Shown here: piece after piece, positions 9,332 through 17,006 of the stretch
Layout of the letters: each line of letters opens with the position of its first letter
Position numbering within the stretch: the first letter of the stretch is position 1
DNA from: Enterobacter cloacae
GTDB taxonomy: Bacteria > Pseudomonadota > Gammaproteobacteria > Enterobacterales > Enterobacteriaceae
DNA: 64,000 nt
Direction of reading: 5' to 3'
Assembly: GCF_011078175.1 (NCBI RefSeq)
Contig: NZ_JAALCJ010000009.1
Coordinates: 116,603-180,602 of the forward strand
Made by a program: the position numbers and the translations under genes
Notes under the pieces: generated by a model
The model's input: only the letters and a program-made list of their open reading frames with translations
What the model was told of the DNA's origin: nothing
Databases searched by the model: none

Positions 9332-9478
9332 TGAGTCAACTCCAGGGCAGTGAGATAAGCGTTAAAACAGTGTTTTAGTTTTTGACGTTTAAAAAATAGA
9401 CTACGGCTGGAAAAGGGAGGGTGAAGCGCCTCACAAAAAGCGCGAAATTTTGAAACGCTGGTTTAGAAAGGCTTTCTT

Positions 9479-9511
9479 CCTCTCCCTGTGGGAGAGGGCC
9501 GGGGTAAGGGC
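9479..9511. repeat. GAGAGGG inverted repeat, copy 3 with tail
   Basis: CCTCTCCC and GGGAGAGG arms followed by CCGGGGTAAGGGC. Same orientation and same tail as the copy at 6491, so the two bracket the TRAP operon as imperfect direct repeats. Confidence 0.85.
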
Positions 9512-9754
9512 TTATCCCTTACGAATCAAATACCGGTACGGCAAGGTCTCGGTTTGCTGCGCCACCAGTTCATGTTCCATAAAGGTACAAAAGCCGGGGA
9601 TATCACGGGTGGTAGCCGGGTCATCGGCGACGATCAGCAGCGTTTCGCCGCTCTGCATGTTACGGACGGTTTTACGCACCATCATTACCGGCTCCGGGCA
9701 GCGGAGGCCCTGAGCATCAAGCGTGTGGTCTGGGCTGGAAAACAGGTCGGTCAT
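9512..9754 (-). CDS. tusA: Sulfurtransferase TusA
   Basis: TusA (SirA/YhhP) accepts persulfide sulfur from IscS and passes it to TusBCD and MnmA for 2-thiouridine synthesis in tRNA wobble positions. The 80-residue protein is full length (81 in E. coli). The catalytic Cys19 lies in the signature [13 protein letters not shown]. It is divergent from yhhQ, as in E. coli, but its neighbour on the other side is the TRAP operon instead of zntA. Identification is certain. Confidence 0.97.
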   Translation of the reverse strand: MTDLFSSPDHTLDAQGLRCPEPVMMVRKTVRNMQSGETLLIVADDPATTRDIPGFCTFMEHELVAQQTETLPYRYLIRKG

Positions 9755-9923
9755 TTTCTTCTCGTTCAGGTAAAAACGGCTGTAGTTTACGCCCCGCTAT
9801 CGTCAATGCAAACCAGGTTAACGATTGCGTGAAAATTAGCCATTGCAAAGTGTCGTCAAAGCAGTATCATGCGGCGGCTTTATTGGGTTCCCTCACCCCA
9901 AATATTAATCAAAAAGGTACAAT

Positions 9924-10589
9924 ATGAACTCCTTTACACAATCGCAGCGCGTCAAGGCGTTGTTCTGGCTTTCGCTATTTCATCTGCTGGTGATCATCTC
10001 CAGTAACTATCTGGTACAGCTCCCCATCTCCATTTTTGGTTTCCATACCACCTGGGGCGCGTTCAGTTTCCCGTTTATTTTCCTCGCGACGGATTTAACC
10101 GTGCGTATTTTTGGCGCACCGCTGGCGCGGCGGATTATTTTTGCGGTGATGATCCCGGCACTGTTCGTCTCCTATGCCATCTCCTCGCTGTTTTACATGG
10201 GCAACTGGCAGGGCTTCGAAGCGCTGACGCACTTCAACCTGTTCGTCGCGCGTATTGCCACCGCCAGCTTTATGGCCTATGCCCTGGGGCAGATCCTCGA
10301 TGTCCACGTGTTTAACCGCCTGCGTCAGAACCATCGCTGGTGGATGGCGCCAACGGCCTCCACGCTGTTCGGGAACGTGAGCGATACGCTGGCCTTCTTC
10401 TTCATCGCCTTCTGGCGCAGCCCGGACGCCTTCATGGCAGAACACTGGATGGAAATCGCTCTGGTGGACTACGCCTTCAAGGTGCTTATCAGCCTGGTCT
10501 TCTTCCTGCCAATGTACGGCGTACTGTTGAATATGCTGCTGAAAAGGCTGGCAGATAAATCTGAAATCTCCGCATTGCAGGCAGGTTAA
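9924..10589 (+). CDS. yhhQ: Queuosine precursor transporter YhhQ
   Basis: YhhQ imports preQ0 and preQ1, precursors of the tRNA base queuosine, across the inner membrane. The 221-residue protein has six or so hydrophobic segments and the family features HTTWGAFSFPFIFLATDLTVR (about 40-60) and NVSDTLAFFFIAF (about 151-163). Length equals that of E. coli YhhQ. A run of GGTAC with AAAAAGG precedes the ATG as a ribosome site. It is divergent from tusA and followed by dcrB, the same order as E. coli. Confidence 0.95.
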   Translation: MNSFTQSQRVKALFWLSLFHLLVIISSNYLVQLPISIFGFHTTWGAFSFPFIFLATDLTVRIFGAPLARRIIFAVMIPALFVSYAISSLFYMGNWQGFEALTHFNLFVARIATASFMAYALGQILDVHVFNRLRQNHRWWMAPTASTLFGNVSDTLAFFFIAFWRSPDAFMAEHWMEIALVDYAFKVLISLVFFLPMYGVLLNMLLKRLADKSEISALQAG

Positions 10590-10661
10590 GGGTTCGCTTT
10601 ATCAGTTGTGATAAGATGAACGAATGAGCCGTTATGGCCGTTTATCGAAAGGAAGAAGTCA

Positions 10662-11219
10662 ATGCGCAATCTGGTTAAATATGTCGGGATTGGCCTGCTG
10701 GTTGTTGGCCTTGCAGCCTGTGATAACAGCGACACCAAAACGCCTGCTCAGGGCGCGTCAGCAGAAAGCAACGCCAGCGGTCAGCCGGTGAGCCTGATGG
10801 ATGGCAAACTCAGTTTCTCTCTGCCCGCGGACATGACCGACCAGAGCGGTAAGCTGGGCACCCAGGCGAACAACATGCACGTCTATTCCGATGCCACCGG
10901 CCAAAAAGCGGTGATTGTGATCGTCGGTGACGATACCAGCGAAGATCTGGGCGTGCTGGCCAAACGCCTGGAAGATCAGCAGCGCAGCCGCGACCCGCAG
11001 CTTCAGGTGGTCACCAACAAGTCTGTTGAACTGAAAGGCCACACGCTGCAACAGCTGGACAGCATCATCTCTGCCAAAGGCCAGACGGCGTACTCCTCCG
11101 TGGTGCTCGGCAAGGTGGACAATAAACTGCTGACCATGCAGATCACCCTGCCCGCAGACAATCAGCAGAAAGCGCAGACCGCCGCTGAAAACATCATTAA
11201 CACCCTCGTGATCCAGTAA
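10662..11219 (+). CDS. dcrB: Inner membrane lipoprotein DcrB
   Basis: DcrB is an envelope lipoprotein of the inner membrane needed for infection by phages C1 and C6 in E. coli and linked to envelope homeostasis. The 185-residue product has a lipoprotein signal peptide with lipobox LAAC (Cys20 becomes the acylated N-terminus). A Thr/Ala/Ser linker and a compact domain follow ([21 protein letters not shown]). The neighbours yhhQ and yhhT are the same as in E. coli. The family is sure; the molecular role is not settled. Confidence 0.94.
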   Translation: MRNLVKYVGIGLLVVGLAACDNSDTKTPAQGASAESNASGQPVSLMDGKLSFSLPADMTDQSGKLGTQANNMHVYSDATGQKAVIVIVGDDTSEDLGVLAKRLEDQQRSRDPQLQVVTNKSVELKGHTLQQLDSIISAKGQTAYSSVVLGKVDNKLLTMQITLPADNQQKAQTAAENIINTLVIQ

Positions 11220-11237
11220 TCATTCACCAGGCTACCG

Positions 11238-11272
11238 TGGCCTCCGTCGCTTGCGCCGGGGGCCATTTTTTT
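11238..11272 (+). terminator. Rho-independent terminator after dcrB
   Basis: TGGCCTCC pairs with GGGGGCCA over 8 bp (one T-G pair) with a 12-base loop, followed by seven T residues. It starts 19 bases after the dcrB stop. Confidence 0.88.
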
Positions 11273-11354
11273 GCCACGACTTTCAGACTAACGCTCCAGA
11301 CGAAGCCCATCCGGCGCACTACAATTAACACGCCCCCCGGAAAAAGGAATTCTT

Positions 11355-12404
11355 ATGACTGCCAGCCCGCCCGATAAAGTCGGACTTCATATTTTATTAA
11401 AACTTGCCTGCCTGGTGGTTATCCTTGCGGGTATCCACGCCGCGGCGGATATTATTGTTCAGCTTCTGCTGGCGCTGTTTTTCGCCATCGTGCTCAACCC
11501 GCTGGTGACATGGTTTTTACGCCGGGGCATCAGCCGCCCGGTCGCGATTACCATTGTGGTTATGGTGATGCTGGTTGTCCTGACGGCGCTGTTCGGCGTG
11601 CTCGCCGCCTCGCTGAGCGAATTTTCCACCATGCTGCCGCAGTACAATAAAGAGCTGACGCGCAAGCTGGTCGATCTTCAGCGCATGTTGCCGTTCGTGA
11701 ATCTGCATATCTCACCGGAACGGATGCTGCGCAGGATGGATTCCGAGAAGGTGATGACCTACGCCACCACGTTGATGACCGGGCTTTCCGGGGCAATGGC
11801 CAGCATTCTGCTGCTGGTGATGACGGTGGTGTTTATGCTGTTCGAAGTGCGCCACGTGCCCTATAAACTGCGTTTTGCCCTGAACAATCCGCAGATCCAC
11901 ATTGCCGGCTTGCACCGCGCGCTGAAGGGCGTGTCCAAATATCTGGCGCTGAAAACGCTGTTAAGCCTGTGGACCGGTGCGATCGTCTGGCTGGGGCTGG
12001 TACTGCTTGACGTGCAGTTCGCGCTGATGTGGGGCGTGCTGGCGTTTTTACTGAACTACGTACCCAATATCGGCGCGGTGCTTTCCGCCGTTCCGCCGAT
12101 GATCCAGGCGTTCCTGTTCAACGGTTTTTATGAGTGCATGCTGGTAGGGGCGCTGTTCCTCGTCGTGCATATGGTGCTGGGTAATATTCTTGAGCCGCGC
12201 ATGATGGGTCACCGTCTGGGCATGTCGACGATGGTGGTGTTTTTATCGTTACTGATCTGGGGATGGCTGCTGGGTCCGGTGGGTATGCTGCTCTCAGTGC
12301 CGCTTACCAGCGTCTGTAAAATCTGGATGGAAACCACGAAAGGAGGCAGTAAACTCGCCATTCTTCTGGGTCCGGGTCGGCCAAAAAGCCGTTTGCCGGG
12401 ATAA
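11355..12404 (+). CDS. yhhT: AI-2E family transporter YhhT
   Basis: A 349-residue membrane protein of the AI-2E/UPF0118 transporter family, the same length as E. coli YhhT. Paralogues include TqsA (autoinducer-2 exporter) and PerM. About seven hydrophobic segments flank a central soluble stretch (about residues 75-140), and the family stretch LNYVPNIGAVLSAVPPM is at about 234-250. The substrate is unknown. It runs in the same direction as acpT, but a ketosynthase gene stub now fills the space between them. Confidence 0.93.
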   Translation: MTASPPDKVGLHILLKLACLVVILAGIHAAADIIVQLLLALFFAIVLNPLVTWFLRRGISRPVAITIVVMVMLVVLTALFGVLAASLSEFSTMLPQYNKELTRKLVDLQRMLPFVNLHISPERMLRRMDSEKVMTYATTLMTGLSGAMASILLLVMTVVFMLFEVRHVPYKLRFALNNPQIHIAGLHRALKGVSKYLALKTLLSLWTGAIVWLGLVLLDVQFALMWGVLAFLLNYVPNIGAVLSAVPPMIQAFLFNGFYECMLVGALFLVVHMVLGNILEPRMMGHRLGMSTMVVFLSLLIWGWLLGPVGMLLSVPLTSVCKIWMETTKGGSKLAILLGPGRPKSRLPG

Positions 12405-12536
12405 CCGGATGAGCAATGCGGCACTTTAGATTATATTATGGGGGAAACCCGCCCGATTGATTGCGAATTTATTCAGAGCAATAACTTTGCCTTTGGCGGC
12501 ATCAATACCTCGATAATCATTCAACGCTGGGCGTAA
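12405..12536 (+). pseudogene. 3' remnant of a beta-ketoacyl-ACP synthase gene
   Basis: Directly after the yhhT stop, one frame stays open for 43 codons and ends in TAA at 12534-12536, two bases before acpT. From about 12420 it reads GTLDYIMGETRPID, then SNNFAFGGINTSIIIQRWA. This is the C-terminal end of a FabF/FabB-type ketosynthase, where the NSFGFGGTN-like loop lies near the active site, but the other ~350 residues are absent. There is no convincing start site. I infer that a fatty-acid or aryl-polyene-type gene cluster once stood between yhhT and acpT and was deleted, leaving only this end. Confidence 0.82.
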
Positions 12537-12538
12537 CT

Positions 12539-13132
12539 ATGTACCAGTTTGTACTGGGAAAGATCTCCACCCTTAGCGCGGACCCGCTGGCGTCAACGCT
12601 CGCAGACATGGCACCACAGGGTGCACGACACGCTTCCTGGCTTGCAGGCCGGACGCTGCTCGCCAGAACCTTATCCCCCTCACCGCTTCCCGAGATAATT
12701 TACGGCGAGCAGGGAAAACCGGCCTTCGCTAACGGTCATCCGCTGTGGTTTAACCTGAGCCACAGCGGGAACGACATTGCGCTGCTGATGAGCGATGAGG
12801 GTGAAGTGGGCTGCGATATCGAAGTGATCCGCCCGCGGGAGAACTGGCAGGCGCTGGCAAATGCCGTTTTCAGCCTCACCGAACATGACGAGCTGGAACG
12901 TGAAGCGCCGGAAGAGCAGCTTTCCGCATTCTGGCGCATCTGGACGCGCAAAGAGGCAATCGTCAAACAGCGCGGCGGCAGCGCGTGGCAGATTGTCAGC
13001 ATTGACAGCACCGCCCAGTCGCTCCCGGTCAGCCAGCTACGTTTTGGCTCGCTGAGTCTGGCGGTCTGTACCCCTACGCCTTTCACCTTAACGGCGGAAT
13101 GTGTTACTTACCCCGACATTTCTGCGGCATAA
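12539..13132 (+). CDS. acpT: 4'-phosphopantetheinyl transferase AcpT
   Basis: AcpT attaches the phosphopantetheine arm of CoA to carrier proteins. The 197-residue protein (195 in E. coli) is of the Sfp-like superfamily, with the metal-binding GCDIEVIRP near 90 and FWRIWTRKEAIVKQRG near 132-147 (WxxKE). E. coli K-12 AcpT is described as orphaned from the carrier proteins found beside it in O157:H7. No acyl carrier protein is present here either, but the gene begins two bases after the ketosynthase stub, which supports the same history. In K-12 the nik operon follows; here padC does. Confidence 0.95.
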   Translation: MYQFVLGKISTLSADPLASTLADMAPQGARHASWLAGRTLLARTLSPSPLPEIIYGEQGKPAFANGHPLWFNLSHSGNDIALLMSDEGEVGCDIEVIRPRENWQALANAVFSLTEHDELEREAPEEQLSAFWRIWTRKEAIVKQRGGSAWQIVSIDSTAQSLPVSQLRFGSLSLAVCTPTPFTLTAECVTYPDISAA

Positions 13133-13166
13133 AAAACGGCCATGCCGGTAAAATCCAACATGGCCG
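13131..13166 (-). terminator. Terminator of padC, between acpT and padC
   Basis: CGGCCATG (13137-13144) pairs with CATGGCCG (13159-13166). Read on the minus strand it is followed by six T residues (13131-13136), 26 bases past the padC stop. It may serve acpT too. Confidence 0.85.
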
Positions 13167-13191
13167 ATGTCCCGTTCACGTGTTACCGATC

Positions 13192-13698
13192 TTATTTTAA
13201 ATTTTCCGGGAAGTTTGCAGGCAGCTCGCTGGCCGCGCAATTGATCACGCTATCATCATTCGCACCACAGTCGCGCACGAAGGTGATGGTGGCAAATTCA
13301 TCAATCACTTCTGTCGGATACGCCGGCCCGGCATCACGGTAGCTGTTCATCAGCGGAATGTGATCGTTCTGGAAGCAGACGGTTTTTTCCGGATTATTCA
13401 TGACCCAGCGCGGGAAGAAGATGGTGCCGTGGAACAGGCTGTCGCCCAGGTTCACGATCAGGCTCACGTCGGTACCGGTTGGTTCCGTCCAGGAAATTTT
13501 ATAGATGCTTTCCCCAACGCGAACGATATATGCCTGCTGATCTTTTACCCAACGGTTACCCACCAGACCACTGTGAATACGGTAGTCGAGGGTATTCTCG
13601 TTTTTGACGTAAATTTCGTAGTTCCAGCCATTATCGTAGGTATAAACCAGATGTTTGCCGACGAAGCCGCTTAAATCATGTTTGTCGAAGGTGTTCAT
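13192..13698 (-). CDS. padC: Phenolic acid (ferulate/p-coumarate) decarboxylase
   Basis: Decarboxylates hydroxycinnamic acids such as ferulate, p-coumarate and caffeate to vinyl phenols, a cytosolic detoxification step for plant-derived acids. The protein has 168 residues and the PAD signature YTYDNGWNYEIY. Residues Tyr21, Trp25, Tyr27 and Glu134 fall at the positions reported for the ferulate decarboxylase of an Enterobacter isolate, so the active site looks intact. AAAGGAG precedes the ATG. It is divergent from a LysR-type regulator across a 99-base gap and is probably controlled by it; E. coli K-12 has no padC here. Confidence 0.96.
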   Translation of the reverse strand: MNTFDKHDLSGFVGKHLVYTYDNGWNYEIYVKNENTLDYRIHSGLVGNRWVKDQQAYIVRVGESIYKISWTEPTGTDVSLIVNLGDSLFHGTIFFPRWVMNNPEKTVCFQNDHIPLMNSYRDAGPAYPTEVIDEFATITFVRDCGANDDSVINCAASELPANFPENLK

Positions 13699-13757
13699 AA
13701 GATGTCTCCTTTGTTTTGATGAGACGATCGTACTCCTTTAAAAATCGAATGAATAAC

Positions 13758-13782
13758 GCTATGTTTGAATCAAATTCATCCA
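13758..13782. promoter_or_regulatory. Possible LysR operator between padC and its regulator
   Basis: TGAATCAAATTCA (13766-13778) is a 5-bp inverted repeat with a 3-base centre containing the LysR-type T-N11-A pattern. It lies in the 99-base divergent gap. The assignment is by position and shape only. Confidence 0.4.
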
Positions 13783-13797
13783 AAATTTAGATCAGTT

Positions 13798-14679
13798 ATG
13801 CATAAGACGACGCTCGAACAATGGGCCTTGCTGGAGAGAGTCATCGAGGCTGGCAGCTTCGCTAAGGCGGCGGAAGAGACCCACCGCAGCCAGTCCTCAG
13901 TCAGCTACAACCTGTCGCTTTTGCAGGAGCGGCTGGGCGTGGCGCTCTTAATGACAGAAGGCAGACGGGCCGTGCTGACCCCGGCGGGCGAGCTGTTGCT
14001 GAATCAGGTTAAACCGCTGTTGAAAGCTTTCGCCTATGTTGAAACGCGCGCTGCGACCCTGCGCAGCGGGATGCGAACCCGTATCGACTTGATGGTCGAC
14101 AGTATTTTTCCGCGCAGCCGGCTGTTCGCGATTTTGCGCCAGTTTCAGCAGTTGTACCCGCAAACGCAGGTTCGGCTCACCGAAGTGCTGGAAAACAGCC
14201 GCGCAGATGCGCTCAATGATGAAGCCGACGTGATGGTCTTAACCCGCCGCCAGGACATTACCGGCCTGGGCGAATGGCTGATGAATATCGATTTTGTTGC
14301 CGTCGCGCATCACGCGCACCCGCTGTTTGCGCTGGATACACCGCTTAACGACGAGATCCTACGACCGTGGCCGCGCATTCAGATCGCAGACAGCCAGCCC
14401 ACCGTTCGCCCCTCCGGGGAGTCGTGGACATTCTCCACCATCGATGCCGCGATCGAAGCGGTGATGTATCAGGTTGGATACGGCTGGTTACCGGAAGAAC
14501 GCATTCAGACCCCGCTCCAGCAGGGCATCCTTAAAACGCTGCCGCTCAGCCACGGCGTACGTCGCGCCACGCCGCTGCACCTCATCGTCAAACGCTCCCT
14601 CAGCCCTCTGGACGAGCAGGTCGAGACGCTGTTGCGCCTTTTTAAAGAGGGTCCGCCATCGTCAACTGCTACGCTTTAA
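13798..14679 (+). CDS. LysR family transcriptional regulator, probably of padC and the downstream SDR
   Basis: A 293-residue LysR-type regulator. The winged helix-turn-helix is N-terminal (TLEQWALLERVIEAGSFAKA, SQSSVSYNLSLLQERLG) and the remainder is the effector-binding domain (DLMVDSIFPRS, ADVMVLTRRQ). I chose the ATG at 13798; a TTG 33 bases upstream is possible but lies inside the likely operator. It is divergent from padC and 29 bases upstream of an SDR gene on the same strand. By analogy with LysR gene pairs it would respond to phenolic acids, but the ligand is not shown by the sequence. Confidence 0.88.
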   Translation: MHKTTLEQWALLERVIEAGSFAKAAEETHRSQSSVSYNLSLLQERLGVALLMTEGRRAVLTPAGELLLNQVKPLLKAFAYVETRAATLRSGMRTRIDLMVDSIFPRSRLFAILRQFQQLYPQTQVRLTEVLENSRADALNDEADVMVLTRRQDITGLGEWLMNIDFVAVAHHAHPLFALDTPLNDEILRPWPRIQIADSQPTVRPSGESWTFSTIDAAIEAVMYQVGYGWLPEERIQTPLQQGILKTLPLSHGVRRATPLHLIVKRSLSPLDEQVETLLRLFKEGPPSSTATL

Positions 14680-14708
14680 GCGTAAAGGCATAAGACGACA
14701 AGGAGCGA

Positions 14709-15506
14709 ATGATGAAAATTGATTTAACGGGGAAAGTGGCGCTGGTGACCGCGTCTACCGGCGGTATTGGATTTGCCATCGCCCGGGGGCTGGCGGAGAG
14801 CGGTGCGGAAGTGATCGTGAACGGGCGCAGCGTCGACTCGGTGAACAAAGGCATTCAGGCGCTACAGCAGGTGGTGCCTGGCGTGCAGGTCCGCGCCGCC
14901 ATCGCCGACCTGAGCTCGCAGGAGGGCGTTGACGAACTGCTCAGGGTTGCCACGCACGTCGATATTCTGGTGAATAACGCCGGGATTTATGGCCAGCAGG
15001 ATTTTTATTCCACCGACGACGAGACCTGGGAACGCTACTGGCAAACAAACGTGATGTCCGGCGTGCGTCTCTCCCGCGCCCTGCTACCCGGCATGGTACA
15101 AAAAGGCTGGGGTCGTGTGGTGTTTATCTCGTCAGAATCGGCCTGCAATATTCCTGCGGATATGATCCACTATGGCGTGACGAAAACCGCCCAGCTCTCG
15201 CTGGCGCGCGGGCTGGCGAAGTTCGTGGCTGGCAGCGGCGTCACGGTGAACAGCGTGCTGCCGGGCCCGACAATGTCGGACGGTTTTGCTGCGATGATGA
15301 AAGACGAGATCGAGAGAACCGGTAAATCGCTGGAGCAACTGGCGAAAGAATTTGTCATGGCCAACCGCCCCAGCTCGGTTATCCAGCGTGCGGCCACGGT
15401 AGAAGAGGTGGCCAATATGGTGATTTATGTTTGTTCGCCCCAGGCCTCCGCCACCTCGGGCGCAGCGTTGCGCGTCGACGGTGGCGTGGTGGATGACATC
15501 GTCTGA
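14709..15506 (+). CDS. Short-chain dehydrogenase/reductase
   Basis: A 265-residue NAD(P)-dependent oxidoreductase of the classical SDR family. It has the cofactor motif TASTGGIGFAIA (TGxxxGxG-like, about 15-26), NNAG at about 91-94, the catalytic Ser in FISSESA, and Tyr-x3-Lys in YGVTK. A good ribosome site AAGGAG lies 5 bases before the ATG pair at 14709. It follows the LysR gene by 29 bases and probably shares its transcript. The substrate is unknown; reduction or oxidation of a phenolic-acid-related compound is only a guess from the neighbours. Confidence 0.88.
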   Translation: MMKIDLTGKVALVTASTGGIGFAIARGLAESGAEVIVNGRSVDSVNKGIQALQQVVPGVQVRAAIADLSSQEGVDELLRVATHVDILVNNAGIYGQQDFYSTDDETWERYWQTNVMSGVRLSRALLPGMVQKGWGRVVFISSESACNIPADMIHYGVTKTAQLSLARGLAKFVAGSGVTVNSVLPGPTMSDGFAAMMKDEIERTGKSLEQLAKEFVMANRPSSVIQRAATVEEVANMVIYVCSPQASATSGAALRVDGGVVDDIV

Positions 15507-15511
15507 TCCCG

Positions 15512-16039
15512 TTACGCTGCACTGCCCATCACACGGCGGGCCGTGATGTAATGTGCCTGCCAGTAGTTATCGGTCAGGGTGGAAACCGTCACACCCTGGC
15601 TGCTGGAGGCGTGAATAAACCGGTTGTCACCGATGTAAACGCCGACATGCTTGCGGTTTGGTCCCGTCTGGAAGAAGACCAGGTCGCCGGCTTTAAGACG
15701 GTACTGCGCCACCCGCACGCCGCGATGGATTTGCTCGCTGGTCGTGCGCGGTAAATTAAGATGCGCCGCATCGCTGAACAGGTGCTGCATTAGCGCAGAA
15801 CAATCCACGCCGCGGTGACTTGTGCCACCCCACTTATACTGGGTACCCTTCCACTTATGGTATTGGTCGAGAATGCGCGAGCGCAGCGGGCCCGTTTCCT
15901 GATGAAACAGCGCCGATTTCGCGGGTGATTCCGCAAATGCAGCGTTCATTGAGATCATCGATGCGGGCAGTTGAAAACTCATTGCAGAAAACGAAGCAAA
16001 ACTGAGTGTGAGGATTGAAATAAGCGATCTTAACGTCAT
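15512..16039 (-). CDS. Secreted NlpC/P60 family cell-wall hydrolase
   Basis: A 175-residue C40 peptidase, likely a periplasmic endopeptidase acting on peptidoglycan stem peptides. A Sec signal peptide occupies about the first 36 residues, without a lipobox Cys. The catalytic Cys lies in RGVDCSALM, the first His in RKHVGVYIGD, and the third polar residue in FIHASS, so the Cys-His-His triad appears complete. The canonical DCSG is DCSA here. It resembles MepS and NlpC of E. coli most, but it is not their syntenic orthologue. It is convergent with the SDR gene, 5 bases apart. Confidence 0.9.
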   Translation of the reverse strand: MTLRSLISILTLSFASFSAMSFQLPASMISMNAAFAESPAKSALFHQETGPLRSRILDQYHKWKGTQYKWGGTSHRGVDCSALMQHLFSDAAHLNLPRTTSEQIHRGVRVAQYRLKAGDLVFFQTGPNRKHVGVYIGDNRFIHASSSQGVTVSTLTDNYWQAHYITARRVMGSAA

Positions 16040-16279
16040 ATCAAAAATCGTGGCTTAGCGTGAATTTTTCCTTACGTGTGGGGGCCAATGTTCCCCCGAA
16101 ATATCTTTCGATGTGGCGATAATATAGACAGTTCATTTTTTCACCAACGACTATCGAGACCAAAAATGGACTCACTTTCAGATCGCAAGATCGTGAAAAA
16201 AATGGTGGTGATGTAAGGACTGTTCAGATAAAGCAGGTAAACTGATCCGCAGAATGTGTATTACAGCTAAGACGTATTT

Positions 16280-16942
16280 ATGACCAATATGATTGCCGAC
16301 GAAGCCGTGGCGAAGTCCAGCGTGCTCTCTGTCTTTGACTTTGATGGTACGTTGACGCACCACGACAGTTTTATCCCGTTCCTGCGCTTTGCCTTTGGCA
16401 AGCGCTACTTTGCTGGCCGACTGGTGCGCATGGCCCTGCCTACGCTGCACTGTGTGCGCCGCAAGCTGACGCGTGATGAGCTGAAAGAGGTGTTGATCAA
16501 AACCTTCCTGACGGGGGTGGATGAGCACTGGTTACGTCAGCAGGCGGAAGCCTTCTGTGAAAAATACTGGAACAAGCTGATGCGCCCGGAAGGCGTGCTG
16601 GCCGTCGCCAATGAGGTCAATTCCGGTGCGGAAGTGACAATTTGCTCCGCCTCCCCGGCGCTGGTATTGCAGCCGTGGGCCGATAAGCTCGGCATTAAGC
16701 TGATTGGCACGCAGCTGGAAGTGAAAGACGGTAAGCTGACCGGGCGGATCACCGGTCATAACTGCCGTTGTGCACAGAAGGTGGCGAGGCTGGAGAAAGT
16801 CTATGGCGATCTGAACGCGTATCACCTGCGCGCCTGGGGCGACACGCGTGGCGACCATGAGTTGCTTGCCGCGGCGCAGGATCCACACTGGCGGCATTTT
16901 CATCCGCCAGGCAAGCGCCGGAATTCACCGATTAAGCGTTAA
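16280..16942 (+). CDS. HAD-IB family phosphatase
   Basis: A 220-residue haloacid dehalogenase-type phosphatase of subfamily IB. Motif I DFDGTLT (about 19-25) supplies the nucleophile Asp, motif II is CSASPALVL, and motif III/IV is WGDTRGDHELLA near the C-terminus. The pattern is that of PgpC/SerB-like enzymes; E. coli PgpC (YfhB) dephosphorylates phosphatidylglycerophosphate, but I cannot show that substrate here. The start could be the ATG at 16280 or 16289. It stands alone, with a 240-base gap upstream and a repeat downstream. Confidence 0.88.
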   Translation: MTNMIADEAVAKSSVLSVFDFDGTLTHHDSFIPFLRFAFGKRYFAGRLVRMALPTLHCVRRKLTRDELKEVLIKTFLTGVDEHWLRQQAEAFCEKYWNKLMRPEGVLAVANEVNSGAEVTICSASPALVLQPWADKLGIKLIGTQLEVKDGKLTGRITGHNCRCAQKVARLEKVYGDLNAYHLRAWGDTRGDHELLAAAQDPHWRHFHPPGKRRNSPIKR

Positions 16943-16971
16943 TCAGCTGCGGTCTGGTGCCGTCATCCCGG

Positions 16972-16992
16972 CCCTCTCCCACAGGGAGAGGG
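16972..16992. repeat. GAGAGGG inverted repeat, copy 4
   Basis: Perfect CCCTCTCCC/GGGAGAGGG arms with a 3-base centre, between the convergent HAD and terC genes. Confidence 0.85.
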
Positions 16993-17006
16993 AGAAAAGA
17001 GATACA

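Noticed and set aside
16166..16216. 16-codon open frame (MDSLSDRKIVKKMVVM) upstream of the HAD phosphatase
   Set aside because: No good ribosome site, no attenuator-like structure after it and no sequence feature of a leader peptide; too short to support.
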